From JADGGV01 sp035715725 (lineage in GTDB: Bacteria; Gemmatimonadota; Gemmatimonadetes; Longimicrobiales; RSA9), in assembly GCA_035715725.1 (NCBI GenBank), contig DASTKT010000223.1, positions 1 through 64,000 on the forward strand: DNA of 64,000 nucleotides, written 5' to 3'. Made by a program: the position numbers and the translations under genes. Numbering within the stretch: position 1 is the stretch's first letter; each line of letters opens with the position of its first letter. The notes beneath the pieces were generated by a model that saw nothing but the letters and a program-made list of their open reading frames with translations, was not told where the DNA came from and searched no databases. Positions 63,184-64,000 of the stretch are shown piece by piece.

Positions 63184-64000
63184 TCAGCGAGCTCCGGGCT
63201 CGCGGGCCGCGGCGAGCTCGAGGTCGGGGGTGGACGCGTCGGTGATGGGCCGCCCGCCGCGCTCGTCGCGGACCTTGCGGGAGAAGAGCGAGAGCGCGGG
63301 GTCGAAGACGAACTGGAGGAGGAGCCGGGTCCAGGAGGTGTGGGCCTGGAGCTCCTCGTAGTACTCGGGCGCGACGGCCTTGATGTTCGGCAGGCGGTTC
63401 CAGGGCACGGACGGGAAGTCGTGGTGCTCGTTGTGGTAGCCGACGTTGAACGCGAGGGCGTTCATGCGGCCGTAGTAGCTGTAGGTCTCCTGCTCCTCGT
63501 CGACGAGGTAGTGCCGCTGGATCCAGCGGGCGCCCACCGGATGCAAGCCCACGGAAAAGAAGACGGACGCGACCAGGTAGACGAAGGCGCGCGGGCCGAG
63601 GAGCAGGAAGAAGGCGACGTCGGCGGCGAAGACGACGGCCATGTTGAGGAGCACCCATCGGTCGAAGAGGCTGAGCTCCTTGATGCGGAACGGGCGCAGC
63701 ACCTGGAAGACCGGGAAGAGGAGGAGCCAGAGCGCCTTGCGGATGGGCGAGTTGCCGACGAGGCGGGCCTCCCACTCGCTGGGGATGTCGGCATCGAGCT
63801 CGTAGACGCCCTGGAAGGAGTGGTGCTTCAGGTGGTAGCGCTTGAAGGAGACCGAGGACGGGATCACGCTGGGGAGGTTCGCGAGGATTCCGGCCAGCGT
63901 GTTGGGCGTGGCACGCTTGAAGATGAGGTTGTGCGCGCACTCGTGGATGAGGACGAAGAGGCCGTGGTCGACGACGGCGCCGGCGAGGTAGGCGACGAGA
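63184..64000 (-). CDS. Sphingolipid delta4-desaturase-like (DEGS1-type) fatty acid hydroxylase/desaturase, partial
   Basis: Membrane diiron enzyme. His boxes: HECAH (near the right end, about 63934-63948), HLKHH (YHLKHHSFQG) and HNEHH (GYHNEHHDFPSVP), with the matching YSYYG segment before box 3. The stretch from FKRYHLKHH to FDPALSLFSRKVR aligns well with animal DEGS1 dihydroceramide desaturase in both motif spacing and wording. The N-terminus lies beyond base 64000. Substrate is probably a ceramide-like lipid; this is inference. Confidence 0.88.
   Translation of the reverse strand, partial: LVAYLAGAVVDHGLFVLIHECAHNLIFKRATPNTLAGILANLPSVIPSSVSFKRYHLKHHSFQGVYELDADIPSEWEARLVGNSPIRKALWLLLFPVFQVLRPFRIKELSLFDRWVLLNMAVVFAADVAFFLLLGPRAFVYLVASVFFSVGLHPVGARWIQRHYLVDEEQETYSYYGRMNALAFNVGYHNEHHDFPSVPWNRLPNIKAVAPEYYEELQAHTSWTRLLLQFVFDPALSLFSRKVRDERGGRPITDASTPDLELAAAREPGAR

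Overview
The window is about 70% G+C, densely coded on both strands and free of rRNA, tRNA or CRISPR. Gene content (two rho genes, paired DUF4097 proteins behind an ECF sigma/anti-sigma pair, PadR-linked membrane proteins, many lipoproteins, small hydrophobic proteins) suggests a Gram-negative-type bacterium, most likely of the Gemmatimonadota. This assignment is inference from gene repertoire; no rRNA is present to prove it.

Layout. 1-6.3 kb: the 3' part of a canonical rho with a perfect terminator, then metabolic and unknown genes (phosphoribosyltransferase, ferritin-like protein, lipoprotein, aldo/keto reductase). 6.4-7.6 kb: an IS630-type element with intact ends but a split transposase. 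7.9-10.9 kb: PadR regulator overlapping a large DUF2723 membrane protein that carries a PadR-permease-like N-terminal prefix. 11-16.5 kb: methyltransferase, then the replication/repair cluster recF, dciA-like, gyrB with a crotonase. 16.5-26.1 kb: M16 peptidase, DacZ-type diadenylate cyclase, class IV aminotransferase, AI-2E-type permease, ssb and small envelope proteins. 26.2-32.5 kb: Ca2+/H+ antiporter, a hairpin-rich repeat tract, 3-hydroxyacyl-CoA dehydrogenase, peroxiredoxin-like lipoprotein, SPFH protein and thiolase. 32.7-36.2 kb: pilT, a PilB-like protein with an MshEN domain but no Walker A, and a leuB-type dehydrogenase. 36.3-44.5 kb: cytochrome c and cupredoxin-like lipoproteins, zinc-ribbon and TPR proteins, PBP2 and a CorC-type protein. 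44.6-54.4 kb: two coupled alpha/beta hydrolases, the ECF sigma - anti-sigma - DUF4097 - DUF4097 operon, gamma-glutamyltranspeptidase, an NAD-dependent dehydrogenase and a divergent FtsH. 54.6-59.9 kb: TerC family protein under a yybP-ykoY manganese riboswitch, a membrane protein, an SDR, a second PadR gene and a second ECF sigma/anti-sigma pair. 60.1-64 kb: cold-shock protein with a glycine-rich tail, infA, a second and N-terminally short rho behind a structured leader, and the 3' part of a DEGS1-like sphingolipid desaturase.

The most notable items are the PadR-prefix/DUF2723 fusion, the c-di-GMP-receptor-like pseudo-PilB beside pilT, the bacterial dihydroceramide-desaturase-like protein, the duplicated and shortened Rho, the riboswitch whose aptamer and terminator share the same bases, and the mosaic inverted-repeat tract at 27.3-27.8 kb.
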